Of a stretch of DNA of 64,000 nt, positions 1 to 11,959 are shown piece by piece. Below the pieces are notes generated by a model. That model made no database searches. It had not been told where the DNA came from and worked only from the letters and a program-made list of their open reading frames with translations. A program made the translations under genes and the position numbers. Every line of letters begins with the position of its first letter. Position 1 is the stretch's first letter. Origin of the DNA: Branchiostoma floridae (lineage: Eukaryota; Chordata; Leptocardii; Amphioxiformes; Branchiostomatidae); assembly GCF_000003815.2 (NCBI RefSeq), contig NC_049993.1, positions 11,535,703-11,599,702 on the forward strand. The letters are read 5' to 3'.

Positions 1-799
1 CTGGTTTTCTATTGGGTAAAACCCTCTCGTGTGCATGAGCACCAGGTTCCCATTCCTATCAAACCCTGCAGACCCAGAGGACCCATGAAACATGACACCT
101 GTGTGGTACATGGCCCTGTGAGCATTCTCACGTGGGACGTTAGGGTTGCCAAAAAGAACATGGATGATGTACTTCTCGTCCAACCCAGAGATGGGACAGA
201 AATCAATCTTCTTCCTCCCCCCACCCGGATGGCCCACGACAACCACCATGCCATCCTTCTCTATGTTATCAGAGACAAACTGCCCCAAGGGGATGATGTC
301 GCTGATGCTGTTGTCTCCTTCTTGAGGGACAACCTCTAGTATGGCATAATCTAAGTCCCTGTCACGTGAAATGGGCTGTTTGGGAGCAATATGACACACC
401 ACGGGCTGGTGTTCAGACAACACAAATACGGCACGGTAGTTCCTGGGGTCAGCGGACCTTTCGTCAGGTTGTTTGGATGCCTCCTGCATCATCTCATAGA
501 TGTGATTATTGGTTAGAATTATCTTCCGACCGACTAAGAATCCTGAACCTGAGCCGGTCGGCCATTCTACCTTACACACTGACCGTTTTCTCTCGTGAAT
601 GAGATCGTCCGCTGCCGAGTCCAGGCTGTAGTTGACTTTGCTGGAGAAGTGCTCGGCTCTGATGAGTGACTGGATACGTGTGATCCTCTCCTCTTCATCG
701 TCTTCAGAATACGGGACGAGGTTGAACTGTGGGCCCAGCAACTGGGTCGCCAATTGCTGAAGTCGAGTCAATTCAGTAGGCAGGCGTTCTGAGAATGAC
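1..799 (-). CDS. FAM111-like trypsin-fold serine protease, catalytic-domain exon (partial)
   Basis: A single open exon runs from a splice acceptor (AG at 801-800, minus strand) to the window edge and encodes about 266 residues. The catalytic triad is visible: His in a TNNHI context near exon residue 99, downstream of a GSGFLVG strand; Asp in DLDYAILEV near residue 150; and Ser in HGSSGSAGFD near residue 240, followed by LVLMHTRGFY. This order, and the HGSSGS motif followed by an MHT-x-GF segment, match the C-terminal protease domain of vertebrate FAM111A/B, nuclear proteases linked to DNA replication and protein-DNA crosslink removal. The N-terminal acidic stretch (YSEDDEEER) is a linker. No frame breaks are seen. 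Upstream exons, which would lie above 800, were not found, and the C-terminus lies outside the window. A general trypsin-like peptidase is the alternative. Family call fairly sure; orthology inferred. Confidence 0.8.
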
Positions 800-1004
800 C
801 TGGGCATTGAAAAGAAGGTTATTAGAATTTTTAGGCCTACTTGGAGCTGAAATAAACAAGAAGTAGGTAAAGTTTAATTTGATCAGCTAGCATAGAACAA
901 GCAAGTAAATTATGATTTTTTACGTAGTTTTGCCGTCCTTCTTAATCATGTACTGAATGCAATAAAAACATGTTAATAGACCTTTAAATATGGTCCCAAG
1001 CGAA

Positions 1005-1076
1005 CTCGTCTGTTTGTGTGTTTGTCTGTGTGTGTGTGTGCGCGCGCGTTGATGTGTGTGTGTGTGAGAGAGAGAG
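1005..1076. repeat. TG/CG/AG microsatellite
   Basis: A compound simple repeat: (TG)n, then (CG)n, a second (TG)n tract, then (AG)n. It lies upstream of the protease exon and is not coding. Confidence 0.9.
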
Positions 1077-1679
1077 GGGTAAGTAAAGTAGTTGATGGAC
1101 ATGGCCTGCTGGTTATTTTTTGCATTTTGCCGCCTTAGCGGCAAAATGCTCTGAGACCAGAATAGTGGCCCGTTTTTAATGGGGGTATAACAAAATCAAA
1201 AAAGAAAGAAAACTAGACAAGAGAGACAAGACGTTTTTTCACTGTTGAATAGTGGCCGTTGTGATGGAGTGATGTTGAGATGAACGGACCTGTTCAAAAT
1301 CTGCAATGCATTTGTATACAACTTAAAAGCTCTGTCGTAAGTCATTGTCTGTGGTCCGTAATGGGGCCTAATATTTGATTAGATTAAATGAATGAAGTAT
1401 GATATTCCTAAGATTGATGCAGCATATAATCAAATTATTGCTCTTACATTTTAACGTTGTATTACCAATTCATAAAGATGAAATGTTTTCCAAATAAATC
1501 GTGTATATATATATAACAGTTACATATAACCTATCCCAGATTCCTTTGCGACTTAGTTAATATTCATTAGTAGGGTTTCCATGCAGTCGCAACGCACATG
1601 CGTGCGGCGGTGGTGTTTTCCGTGCGTGTAGCGATTTTCGATTGATCGCCGTGTAAAATTGAGAAAGGCCTAGAACTTC

Positions 1680-1860
1680 AAACTTACCAGAATTGTAGTA
1701 TGTAGTATGGAGGCACTGGCAATGTAAAAATTTTAAGCAGGGGATAAAAGATTGTTGAGATATGGCCTTCGGGAAAATGCCTCGCGAGACGGGAAAGTCA
1801 CTTCCGCGTTTACGTGTTCGAGCGCTCTGCGGGCATGGCGTTGCGTCAGCCTGATTTGCA
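1680..1860 (+). repeat. Dispersed repeat, copy 1 of pair with 3825-4010
   Basis: This stretch shares long blocks with 3825-4010: an AACTTACCAGA start, then CAATGTAAAAAT, GCAGGGG, a GTGACTTCCG-like block and GTCAGCCTGATTTGCA. The order and spacing are the same, so they are diverged direct copies of one element. The short open frames here on both strands (61 codons) are not supported as genes. Family not recognised. Confidence 0.55.
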
Positions 1861-2899
1861 TCTCAGCCTTATTTGGAAGCAACCCATATATGGTAGGATT
1901 GGATAGACAAGAAAACAAGCTACAATTTGGTACGTGAAACTTTCTTGTACCGCAATTTTAAGGTGGTTTACCTCCAGTTTGCAAATTTAGATGGCATTTT
2001 TCACCATTGATGTCTTATTTTTTCAAAAAGTTGCATCCATGTGTGTAACAAGCGGTTTCTAAGCTTTAAAATGATGTATAACATGTGTAGGTTTGTTGTG
2101 AGTTAGCGATGTGAATGTTCAACATGTGCGACTCGCTCCGTGTGGTGTGCCGAGTCCGGGCCGTGAGTTACGGCCGTAGGACCCTGCATGTTAGGCGGGT
2201 CCATAATTATCAAAATATTTTCGTTTCCATGTAAATAATTAGCGTATTGATATTCATTAAATTGTATACAGATAGCCTTTATAAGTGTAGATACATTGTA
2301 TGTTCGGACACGTTTGTTTCAGGTTTGAGACGCAAAACTTTTGTTTTCTTTGTCACCAACTTCATGAAAGGAAACATCATTTGTAAATGTGTCCAACGTG
2401 AGCATATTTACGTTGAGATGATCACTGAAGTTCAATTTTTACCTTGTAAGATCCAAAAAATCAATAACATAGCAAGTTGTGTTTGTTGTTGAATGTGATA
2501 TCAAGGGCATAGAGGTTTTTGCTGATATTTCCAATGTTAAAAGTTTTCAGATTTGCAAGATGCTGCATTGGGAATAGCACCTGGAACATCATAGAAGAAA
2601 TTGAGATGGCACAGAGGGAGAATTACAATGTATCAACCATTCAAAGCTGTGCAGCTTAGAAGAGGAGCTACCAAGTCTTTTCAAACATATGTTGTAATGT
2701 CAAAGAATTATCAATTGTTCAATAAACTTGAATAAACCAGTTACAAAGTCAGGTGGTCATGGTTCATAGGTAATATCTTTATATACTTTTGGTCATCAGA
2801 TGTCGTAAAAGTAGTATTTCCTGGTGAAATGTGATAGTTTTGATGGCAAATTTAGAATTAGCATGTGCCAAAACCCTTTAGTAGTAAGGTATGCTGATA

Positions 2900-3300
2900 T
2901 TCAATGCTTATGGTCAGACTGTGAAAGGGAATAACTCAAGAAGGGGTTGACGGATCATCATGATTATTGGTATGTAGATAGATTAAGTGATGCTTCATGT
3001 AATTAGATATTAATTATGCAAATCAGAAGCTAATTTGCATAATTGATGTGGAAATTATCTAAACTATTTCTATTCTGTTATATTAAACATGTGATACTTG
3101 TCACTGAGATAGAGAAGAATGTTGATAGGTAATTTTTTATGTGGACTTATATAAGTGACAGGTGCCGATGACCTTTGACCTTTTGAGATATGTTACAAAT
3201 TAGTATTTTTGATTACACATAATCTCGTAACCATGTCTCTAGAATGTCTGCAATAAACTGTGTTAAGAGAATCTACTACATATTTCCAATATCTGAAATA
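2900..3300 (-). repeat. Dispersed octamer-pair repeat, minus orientation
   Basis: A reversed, diverged copy of the repeat family found at 12730-13540 and 56745-58780. It holds the phrase GACGGATCATCATGATTATTGG and the inverted ATGCAAAT / ATTTGCAT pair near 3010-3045. Between this and the neighbouring repeats I see no gene. Confidence 0.5.
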
Positions 3301-3824
3301 TCTTAGTTATAGGATGAACAGTTTATTGATTATCGCTCTTCAAAAAGGGGTCATCTGGAAATAATTGGCCACTTTTCCAGCTGTGCCATGCTGAAAAAAC
3401 TTAATTTTCAGCAGGTTGACCTCACCTGTAGTGAAAGAAAAAGGCAAATAAACACCTTATCTTTACTTGATTGCTACAAAATACTACTTGGACTGTGCAG
3501 AAAAGAACTTTTGAGTGGCACAATGTTTTTACTTTCTTAATTATTGCTAATTAGAAATGCGATTTTCACACCTGGCGCCACACCTGCGGACACCGCCCAG
3601 CAACTTTAAAGGGCCATATCTCTGGAACGGAAGGTCCGATTTTTGTTCTGTATTTTCATAAATCAACACCCTCTATTAGGGAACACAAATGTTCTGATTC
3701 CCCTGGGTACAAAACAATTTCGACTGGAAACCCTATCATTAGAAGGATTTCCAGTGCGAAAAAGGAAATTGCCACGATTTTTCATTGATCGCCCTAGTAT
3801 TATCGAAAAAGAACTGGACCTTCT

Positions 3825-4010
3825 AACTTACCAGATTTGTATACATGTATGTACTATGGAGACCGTGACAATGTAAAAATGTTAAAGCAGGGGTAAACGA
3901 TTGCTGAGATATCATTTTCTGAAAAGTGCGCTATGATGCAGAGAAGTGACTTCCGGGTTCCGGGGTCACTACACAAATACCTCTGACGTCAGCCTGATTT
4001 GCAGAGCTAC
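3825..4010 (+). repeat. Dispersed repeat, copy 2 of pair with 1680-1860
   Basis: Second copy of the element described at 1680-1860, with the same block order at moderate divergence. It is followed by AT-rich DNA without a gene. Confidence 0.55.
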
Positions 4011-4164
4011 GGTCCGGGATCGAGTCCAGGGGAGGGTGATTTTAAATTGTTCTTGTTTCCTTTTTACATCCATTTAATATAAACAATAGTTTCAGCACAT
4101 TCCAATGACTAGAAAAAAACCGTGTACACACGCAAACCTTGGCAAAATGCCAGCTTTTTTAAAG

Positions 4165-5335
4165 CACTTGTTTTGCTTGGAATATGTCCACGTTGTGCTC
4201 CCATGTATTAATCCTAAATTTTTAAGTCAATCCATTGACCCGAAGTGACATAAATCAAAGTTTTCGATTCTCGATGGTCTTTTTAGCGAACGCCAACGTA
4301 TAATAAAGGTACATTGTACAATTGAAATTTTCTACGTCATAACTAAATGTTATAAAACATTTCCTTTCTGTACTCAGAAGAGGAGCCCGCTCGTGCCATG
4401 TTCCAACATTTTATTAGGCTATTAATAGCATGTGGTCACATTTTTCTGCACACAAATAATGCAATTAATATTGTTTATGTGTCAACTTCTTCCAATACTT
4501 TAAAAATATTTAGGAAGTGAAACGAAATACATTTTTGTATTTGAAATAAGTTTGTACACACTGTAACAGATACTCATCTAATCAAATCCTCATTGTAACA
4601 ATGTTTCTGTGATAAATAAAGATAAGAAAAGTCCAGTTTGGTGAAGAGTTATTATTATAATGTAAATAGTATTGTTAATAATAAATAGCTATGTTTTTCT
4701 AGTATTGGTAACCTGCCCCTAGTCAGGTTTATAACACTAATGTGTCTGAGCCTTTTGTACATTAATTGGGCACTGAGGTGAATCAATATCCATATTTGCA
4801 CTAAGTTCCTCAAACCTGGGTAATAATAGCACAGAAAAAAGGACCACAATGTAAATATCAGTCAGATGATAGCACTATGAAATGAAAATCTTGTTCAGAA
4901 TTCACTCTAAAATGGTTGTATGATTAGCTATGCTACAACAGTCCCTCCCGCGATACTTATAGAACAGTCCCGCAAGGAGGTCACATGACTAGTGCCCGCC
5001 ATTTTGAATTTAATGTATGGTAGTATCGCCGCCGTACATTTTGACCAAAAACAGGGACTTAAAATGCTTGTAAAGCACGGAAACTCCGTACACATCAATG
5101 GGACACTATCTTGAACATGTTTGTGGCGGTAGGTTTAGGTGTCGTTGTGCGACGGCCGATATTTTTGTGGATATAGTGGGCATTCGCTAAAAAGACATTT
5201 TGCTGGGCGTTCGCTAAAAAGACCATCGAGAATCAAAAACTTTGATTTATGTCACTTCGGGTCAATGGATTGACTTGAAACTCAGGATTAATACATGGGA
5301 GCACAACGTGGACATATTCCAAGCAAAAAAAATGA
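4165..5335. mobile_element. Inverted-repeat element, about 1.15 kb
   Basis: About 125-150 bp at 4165-4300 (TTGCTTGGAATATGTCCACG through to a GGTCTTTTTAGCGAACGC block) recurs in reverse complement at 5190-5335, with about 890 bp between. The phrase CATTCGCTAAAAAGAC occurs again near 5380. This fits a non-autonomous DNA transposon or a nested pair of insertions. No transposase frame is seen between the arms. Exact ends and target duplication were not resolved. Confidence 0.55.
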
Positions 5336-5584
5336 GATTCGTGCAGCGCGGACTTCTCTAGAGTGGGCGTTTGTGGGCATTCGCTAAAAAGACCATGCGT
5401 TCCGGCGCCCAGCATTTTTGGAAACAAATTATGAACCAAGAGAGGCGGTGTTTTGCCTCCGGGGTTTGGTTGGAGACCCCCTGCGCGCTCTGCCTGCGGC
5501 GCAAGGAACCTTGGGACCAGTGCAAGGCCACTCACTCTCGGGTGCAACCCCCTGGGATTCCGCCCGGGGGCGCAATCCCACCCA

Positions 5585-6330
5585 GATTACTTACTGTATT
5601 GCATACCCAGTAAACCGCCTCATGGAGTAAAACACTGGGTTTGTGCTAAACAGTACAAGCGGCATATCCGGACAGATTTATTTGATCCACGCACACCGGG
5701 ATGGGAGCCTTCTCTTTTTGATAAGTGTGGTGGGTACTCTAGGTTAATCTCCAAGCAGATCCCACAATGGCATAAGATAGTACTAAACTGGCCAAGGAGT
5801 GTAGTCAGCCAAGAGGTGTACATTTGCCATGTAGCCAAATACACTCCTCGGCCGGCTTCACTCCTCTGGCAGCTTTTGATACTATCTTATGCTACCGTAG
5901 GATCTGCTTGGAGATAAACTCGAGGTGTCGCTGTCCCCAAACAAGGAACCTCCACTGTTTAACGTCCGGCTATCCGAGGGACGGCCCTAGCCGAAGATAG
6001 ATACTAGAAGCTCGATACTCATTTTCACCTGATTGAAGTGAGGAAAGTCGTGTAAAGTGCCTTTTCCAAAGGTACAACGTCAACGGGTAATGTCAGAAGA
6101 GTCGAACCCAGGGCCACTACTGCTCTGGGCCAAACACCCTTCCAGTACGCCACTGACGGCAGTAGTGCGGGGGCGAGGGGGTCACAGGGAGCAACGAGGA
6201 AGTAGTGAGGTGTGTTTTGTGTGGAGGTGTTTTTGTGACCCTGACCTTCTCGTGAGATACCTGATATGTACCTATACAATAACCTGTTCTAAGCTTTTGT
6301 GGTTTCTTTGCCAATGTGGCCGTTTGTGGT
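5585..6330 (+). repeat. Composite dispersed repeat, copy 1
   Basis: Blocks in order: GATTACTTACT-TATTGCATACCCAGTAAACCGCC; GCGGCATATCC-GACAGAT; a TATCCGAGGGACG block followed by TTTTCACCTGA; a tRNA-B-box-like GTCGAACCCAG; then a GTGACCCTGACCTTC block and a TACAATAACCTGTTC block. The same series occurs at 11084-11600. The open frame of about 150 codons across 5453-5917 lies on this repeat and is not considered a gene. Confidence 0.65.
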
Positions 6331-7699
6331 TGGAAAATTTCTTTATATCACTGGTAAGGCAATGAATATGTTTACGACGCTTGGCCACCCGCAAGGCAAT
6401 GATTTGAATGTTGAAGTTTTTATAACAACAAGTGCTACATGATGAAATCAAACGCCACCAGTAGACATGGTCACCCGGTCAGCCGGCAATGTCATCGACC
6501 TCGTCGTATTCCTTGCACTAACATTCAAGTGATGCCCCGACGCCACAAGCCAAGCTCTTTATTGCTAGCGCTGGACCGTACGTTCGCATGTGGCGTGTTC
6601 CCCGGTGAAGTCACAGCAAATACGGCGGCTATTGCGTTAAAACATGCATTTTGAAAGGCCATATCTATAGGCTTATTTGCCGGTCATCAAAGATAGACAC
6701 AAGTCAAATATATTATGCTATATCTTTTATTTTCTCAACGTTCTTTTGCCCAACACTTGTCACGTTTCTTGAACACTTTAATTCAAACATTAAAGCCCCA
6801 ACGAATTCTATAGAATAGTATAGCTGATACCTGCAGCGTACTCGTGGATGAAATAGGTAAAGGCTTCACGTGCATAAATGTAGCATGTTGTGATAAACCC
6901 TCGTCTTCACTGAAGTTATCTGATTGCCAAATTTTAGCGTTGCAGTGTCAGTTTACAATCTATAGAAATGTCTCTGTAGTCAGAAACATGGAAGTAGCAA
7001 ACTGGACATCACTTTCGCCCCCAAACAACAGATACTTTAGAAGCATGTTGTTTTGAACGTTGGGTATGAAAGGCTGTATATGAAAGACTTCACCGCCACC
7101 ACCCATCTCTCAACTGGAAGAGACTGAGCTGGACCGCTACTCACGGAATGGACGGATTTGAGATATTCTCTAGATCTGGGTAGGATTTGTACGACGCGAC
7201 TTAAGGAAGGTTGTCCAAAATTTGTACCCGACCTCCGGCTACGTATTTAAGAGTTTTGCACAATAGTTATTGTATGTACGACTTTAATGAGCAGTGCAGC
7301 TTTACAGCGGTCTTTGGGGGCAAAGCAGAAGCAGGGGAGGCAGATTTTCTCCAGGAGGGAAGAGGAACGACTGAAGCGAGGTAGTTTTATTTCCGGGAGT
7401 GAATGGGGCTACAAAAACATGGAAGACAGACAGGTATGTGGGGATTAGGAGGGGGCGTTATTATGCCCATGACCTTCAGGGTGAAATACGTGACAGGCAC
7501 CCTGTGAAAAAAGTGTATCTGGTTTCTACTTTTTAGCCGTTTGTTACAGTAGACATTTTTCTTTGTACCGTTGGTTAGGCCATGCATATGTTTATGGCAT
7601 TTGGTTACCGTTGGCATGGTAATGATACCCACGCTTCTCCACACTCCATAACGTACATGTACAAGCTAGTATCGCGACGGTGGTGGGCAGAGTTGACGC

Positions 7700-7776
7700 G
7701 CGCTCTACCGACTTGAAACGACATATCTTTTATACCTGTTTTCCTACCACATCGGAAACCTCATTTCAAATCGAAA
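7700..7776 (+). promoter_or_regulatory. Ninjurin 5' flank / 5' UTR
   Basis: The 75 bases before the ninjurin ATG carry a GACGCGCGCTC CpG cluster just upstream and a CTTTTATACC stretch near 7727. The start context is AAAATGT. The true transcription start cannot be fixed from sequence. Confidence 0.3.
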
Positions 7777-8287
7777 ATGTCTAAAGATTATAACGCTAAC
7801 AGCTACGCCAGCCTGAAGTCCGCGATCGAGAGCATGGTGGACATCAGCCTGGTGATCAGTTACATCCCCCAGTTATTGGCGATCACCCGGTCACCGGGCG
7901 GCGTGGACACAGGCGAGGAGATTGCAAGGTACGCAGAGTCGTGTCAATCGATGTGATTTAGTTTCAACGTCCTCATTATTTGGTGTAATATCTTAACATT
8001 GAGATAGTTTATGTGTTTTATATGACAGGCGACTTTTGACCATACGTATGTCCTTTTTTTCTTTTCTTTTCAGGGTGGTGCTTATTTCCATCTGCATGCT
8101 GTTCCAGACGGTTCTGCTGTGTATATTCGTCTATCAGGGTTTCCAGCCCAAGATCCAAAGCGACACCACCCGGGGGCCCCAGGTTCCCAAGGAAAGCTTC
8201 ATCTCGAATTATGTTGCCGCCGTCCTGGCCCTTCTGGTGATGATACTCAACGCCGCCATCGCTGCTGTTGGAGGAAACCAGGCTTGA
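7777..8287 (+). CDS. NINJ: Ninjurin (plasma-membrane rupture / adhesion protein)
   Basis: Two exons: 7777-7928 (donor AAG|GTACGC) and 8074-8287 (acceptor after a long pyrimidine tract ending TTTTCAG), phase 2, stop TGA at 8285-8287, giving 121 residues. The N-terminal half has the family signature SYASLKSAIESMVDISLVIS, which aligns with vertebrate NINJ1 (YASKKSAAESMLDIALLM); this is the amphipathic-helix region needed for oligomerisation. Two hydrophobic helices follow, about residues 52-75 (VVLISICMLFQTVLLCIFV) and 94-117 (NYVAAVLALLVMILNAAIAA). Length and two-helix topology fit ninjurins (about 140-150 aa in vertebrates, with a shorter N-terminus here). Vertebrate NINJ1 polymerises in the plasma membrane during lytic cell death. 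Whether this is closer to NINJ1 or NINJ2 cannot be decided. Confidence 0.93.
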
Positions 8288-8620
8288 TTGCGCGGGGCTA
8301 CCATTGGAAAGGGAACCTTTATAGCAACTGAGTTCAATCTGGTCTCTAGTGTTTGTGCCAAATGCATCCAGGCGCTTTTGTCACGAAATGCAGACTGTAC
8401 ACGGGTGTAAAAAGGTTCCTTCCTTGTGTGTTGTTGTTAGAATTGATTGTTTTTCGTGTGTCCCTACAAACTAAAAATTATATCTTGTGAGTTTTAGTCT
8501 TTTGCGCACTGGTCGGGTGTGAAAAATTCTTATTTGTAGTTTTACTGGAGTTACCTGTGTGCCAGATCTGCTCTTTTATAATCTGTGTGAAAATTTCAAC
8601 ATTAGGATATGTTTTCACTG
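8288..8620 (+). other. Ninjurin 3' UTR, also present as diverged copies downstream
   Basis: Non-coding sequence after the ninjurin stop. The part from about 8358 to 8600 (CCAAATGCATC, GACTGTACA, TTGTGTGTTGTTG, GTGTGAAAATTTCA in that order) recurs at about 11960-12180, and its second half recurs at 9208-9390 beside the gap. Confidence 0.5.
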
Positions 8621-8824
8621 CAGTTAATGGTCGGTTTGCTTGTTTGTTTGTTCGTTTGTTAAAAGGTAAACCACATTTAAGCGTGACACACTAGTTTTGT
8701 ACCGTATTCGTAATACCCCCCTCACATTAGTGCGCGATTCCATCGGACTACGACTCTGCCAGCTCTAATTTACAATCACCCATGACCCTGATTGCGACAA
8801 AAAAAATGAAAATTTCCCCCCTTC

Positions 8825-9207
8825 NNNNNNNNNNNNNNNNNNNNNNNNNNNNNNNNNNNNNNNNNNNNNNNNNNNNNNNNNNNNNNNNNNNNNNNNNNNN
8901 NNNNNNNNNNNNNNNNNNNNNNNNNNNNNNNNNNNNNNNNNNNNNNNNNNNNNNNNNNNNNNNNNNNNNNNNNNNNNNNNNNNNNNNNNNNNNNNNNNNN
9001 NNNNNNNNNNNNNNNNNNNNNNNNNNNNNNNNNNNNNNNNNNNNNNNNNNNNNNNNNNNNNNNNNNNNNNNNNNNNNNNNNNNNNNNNNNNNNNNNNNNN
9101 NNNNNNNNNNNNNNNNNNNNNNNNNNNNNNNNNNNNNNNNNNNNNNNNNNNNNNNNNNNNNNNNNNNNNNNNNNNNNNNNNNNNNNNNNNNNNNNNNNNN
9201 NNNNNNN
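8825..9207. other. Assembly gap (383 N)
   Basis: 383 undetermined bases. The sequence right after the gap is a diverged copy of the ninjurin 3' region, so the gap could hide further duplicated sequence. Open frames spanning the N run are artefacts. Confidence 1.
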
Positions 9208-9390
9208 CAATTTTGTGTGTTGTTGCTTGGAACTTAATGTACGTTTATGGGAACGAAGTGAAAATATATCTCGTGATTTTTTTAAACTTCATTCGTCCTG
9301 TGTAAGATGTTGTGGTATTTGTAGTCTTACTTGCAAAGTTCCCTGTGTGCAAGATCTTCTCTTGCCTTACGTGTGTGAAAACGTAAAAAT
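9208..9390 (+). repeat. Decayed copy of ninjurin 3' region
   Basis: TTGTGTGTTGTTG at the start, then CCTGTGTGCAAGATCT and TGTGTGAAAACG, match in order the ninjurin 3' UTR at 8425-8600. Upstream sequence is lost in the gap. No coding remnant is visible. Confidence 0.4.
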
Positions 9391-9779
9391 CTGGAGGATA
9401 TATTGTGATTGTAGTTGTTGGTCCGTTTATGAAGAGTAAAAAAAGGATCAATATCATATTTTCTGGACAGGCGATACTTGACGTGTGGTGACACTTTATG
9501 AAAGAGCTGAAGGAAGAATTCTCCAAAAGAATTCATTACTATTCATTTACTTTACGTGGTCCATTCTGAAATACAAGTGCGTGCTGCAATCATGTAATTT
9601 TACCCCTCTCCCCCCAAAAAGTTTTTTCATATATTTACACTCTACATATACCTGCGCATGCAATTTGTTAGTGGGTTACACACCCTGACTGCTGTTAGTC
9701 TATTATGTGAGTATTGGAGCATTAGTTAGTTAGTTAGTTCGTCCCATAGCCTTTTAATCAGCCGTAGGCTGATTAATCA

Positions 9780-10236
9780 GCCTTAGGGGCAGCGCGACAA
9801 CTGTCATGCTGACTCAACAGGCTTTTAGTCCCCTGGCGGCGCCTATCTCCTCTCCGGGGCATGGTGAATGATGTAAATCACCGTTTGGCTGATACGACAC
9901 GAAGGTTCGCCAGGCCTCCGCCCAGGTGATTTGTAGTGAATCACCAACTCCAGACAGAAGGGTTTGCTCCATCCACACCGCACCATCGCACGTGTGGGGG
10001 TTCTTTAACGTGCATAGGGTGTGACTCTCCCCATACACGGGACCTCCATTTAACGTCCTATCCGAGGGACGGTCCCTAGCCGAAACTAGGTACTCATTTT
10101 CACCTGAGTAAAGTGGGGAAAGTCGTGTTAAGTGCCTTTCCCAAGGGCACAAGATCGGTGGCACGACAGCTGGATTTGAACCCGCAACCTCTCGGTGCAG
10201 ATCCGGACGTGCTGCCACTGCGCCACGCGGTCCCAC
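9780..10236 (-). mobile_element. tRNA-derived SINE, minus orientation
   Basis: Read on the minus strand, the element begins near 10234 with GGGACCGCGTGGCGCAGTGG, a tRNA-like 5' end with an A box (TGGCGCAGTGG, 10214-10224). GGTTCAAATCC, a B box, is at 10182-10172. A tRNA-unrelated body follows with the blocks CACTTTACTCAGG, CCGTCCCTCGGATAGG and CACACGTGCGATGG, and ends near 9780. It is a pol III-type retroposon; the open frame of 165 codons on this strand lies on it and is not a gene. Confidence 0.7.
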
Positions 10237-10289
10237 GTGGAGCATGGTGCATGTATAAGTGTTATTCACAAACTGTTCAATACAATACA

Positions 10290-10700
10290 ATACAAACATA
10301 CCAAAAATCATGACGATCCGTCAACACGTTGTAGAGTTATTCTCATCCAAAGTTTGAAAGGAAACCGGCGCCTGCAGTTCCAAAAAAGCCGCTGGGGGGC
10401 CCAAACTCACAGCACTTACTCTCTGCCTCGAGGGCTATCTACCACTCAAAAATCATGATCACAGCATGTCCAGAACACGAGATATCAAAAATTGAGGTTC
10501 TGCTGCAGTACCTTAGCAAGCCGCTAGGGGGCCCATTATCGAACTTGACCTTCGTTTTCCCGACCCCTACCCACCTACCAAATATTATCGGGATCCATCC
10601 AAGACTTCTTGAGTTATGCTGTTAACAGACAGACAGACACACAGACACACAGACTCACAAGCCCAAAACATAACCTTAGCCATTCTGGCAAAGGTAATAA
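10290..10700 (+). repeat. Dispersed repeat with CAGA/CACA tail, copy 1
   Basis: Starts near CAAAAATCATGACGATCCG and runs through GAAAGGAAACCGGCGCCTGC, AAGCCGCT-GGGGGCCC, CTTGACCTTCGTTTTCCCGA and GAGTTATGCTGTTAACAGAC, ending in a CAGACAGACACACAGAC tract and CCATTCTGGCAAAGGTAA. It is nearly identical to 58380-58780 and more distantly related to 13137-13545. Non-coding. Confidence 0.8.
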
Positions 10701-11083
10701 GAGTAAAATACGAGGAATAAGCGGCGTAGGCGGTTAAACGCTTTGTTCAAATACCGTTAATCTGTGGGCGTGGAACGCGTAGCCTTAATACCTTACAATC
10801 AAGAAGTTTTAAACGTGAAACCACCAATCAACAATCAATTCTACAGAATAGAGCGCATGGCTGGCAAGTTTTTCGTGCGTATGGTTTCTGGTGTTACTGT
10901 AACAGTGTTTCTACCATGGGCGATGTAGAAAAGTAACAGGATATAGAGCCATCTTTGATTGAAACCAACACATGTACAGTTTTGTATAACTTGTACGTCT
11001 TTGTCGTAGATGGCACATCACTTTGAGGAGATTTGCAGCGGGGCGAAGAAGGGCCACGACAGGGAAAAAGCAGTTTTTTTGTT

Positions 11084-11600
11084 AGATTACTTACTTGTAT
11101 TGCATACCCAGTAAACCGCCTCTTGGAGTAATAAACCGGGTTTGTATTGAACAGCACAAGCGGCATATCCTGACAGATCTATTTTCAACAAGTACGGTGG
11201 GTTATTTAGCGTTCTAGAGGCGTGGCTCTCCTCAAACACGGGACCTCCATTTAACGTCCTATCCGAGGGACGTCCCTAATTGCAAATAGGTACTTATTTT
11301 AACCTGAGTGAAGTGAGGAAAGCCGTGTACAGTGCATGCCTTATTTTAAATTTAACAAGGAAGTAAGTTAAGGAGGAATGTTGGAGGTTCGAACCCAGGT
11401 CCTCTAGGATCCTCTAGGCAAAACACCCCACGCCGACAATACTATTGCGGGGGCGAGAAGAGTCACAGGGAGCGACGAGGAAGTAGTTAGGTGTGTTTTT
11501 GTGTAGAGGTGTTTTTGTGACCCTGACCTTCCCGTGAGATACATGATATGCACCTAATACAATAACCTGTTCAAAGTTTTTGTGGTTTCTTTTTCAGTGT
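11084..11600 (+). repeat. Composite dispersed repeat, copy 2
   Basis: Shares with 5585-6330 the ordered blocks GATTACTTACTT, GCATACCCAGTAAACCGCC, AGCGGCATATCCTGACAGAT, ATCCGAGGGACG, GTTCGAACCCAGG, GTGACCCTGACCTTC and ACAATAACCTGTTC. It is shorter and diverged. Confidence 0.65.
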
Positions 11601-11959
11601 ATCCGTAAAGAAACGGTAATCGGAGTAAGACACAATTCAAAGACATTTTGGTATCCCTACATTTTCAACATTTCTTTGTCATAATGATCTTTGAATTAGA
11701 TCATCTGTACAATTTCGGTTAGCCGTAATTTCTAAAATAACCTGAAGGCATAGAGAAATAGACAATATGTCATCTAAATGGCACTTAAGTGACAGTTTAC
11801 ACACTTTGACTAATGTTTAGTCTGGTATATCTTTAATGGTGTATGGTAAATTTTATTGTCAAGTGTTAGATACATCAGACAAAAAATGTAACGATAGCAT
11901 GAGTGCAAAATGACTGTGTACCAAAAAACCCCACAAGAGTTTAGAAGGAGATTAAACAC

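Noticed and set aside
5453-5917. 154-codon open frame, plus strand
   Set aside because: It lies on the composite dispersed repeat that recurs at 11084-11600, where the frame is not kept.
8776-9237. Open frames of more than 140 codons on both strands
   Set aside because: Almost entirely made of N from the assembly gap.
10165-10236. tRNA gene on the minus strand
   Set aside because: A and B boxes are present, but the sequence continues into a SINE body and lacks a convincing cloverleaf, so it is the head of a retroposon.
9814-10311. 165-codon open frame, minus strand
   Set aside because: It covers the tRNA-derived SINE, including its A and B boxes; no protein family resemblance.
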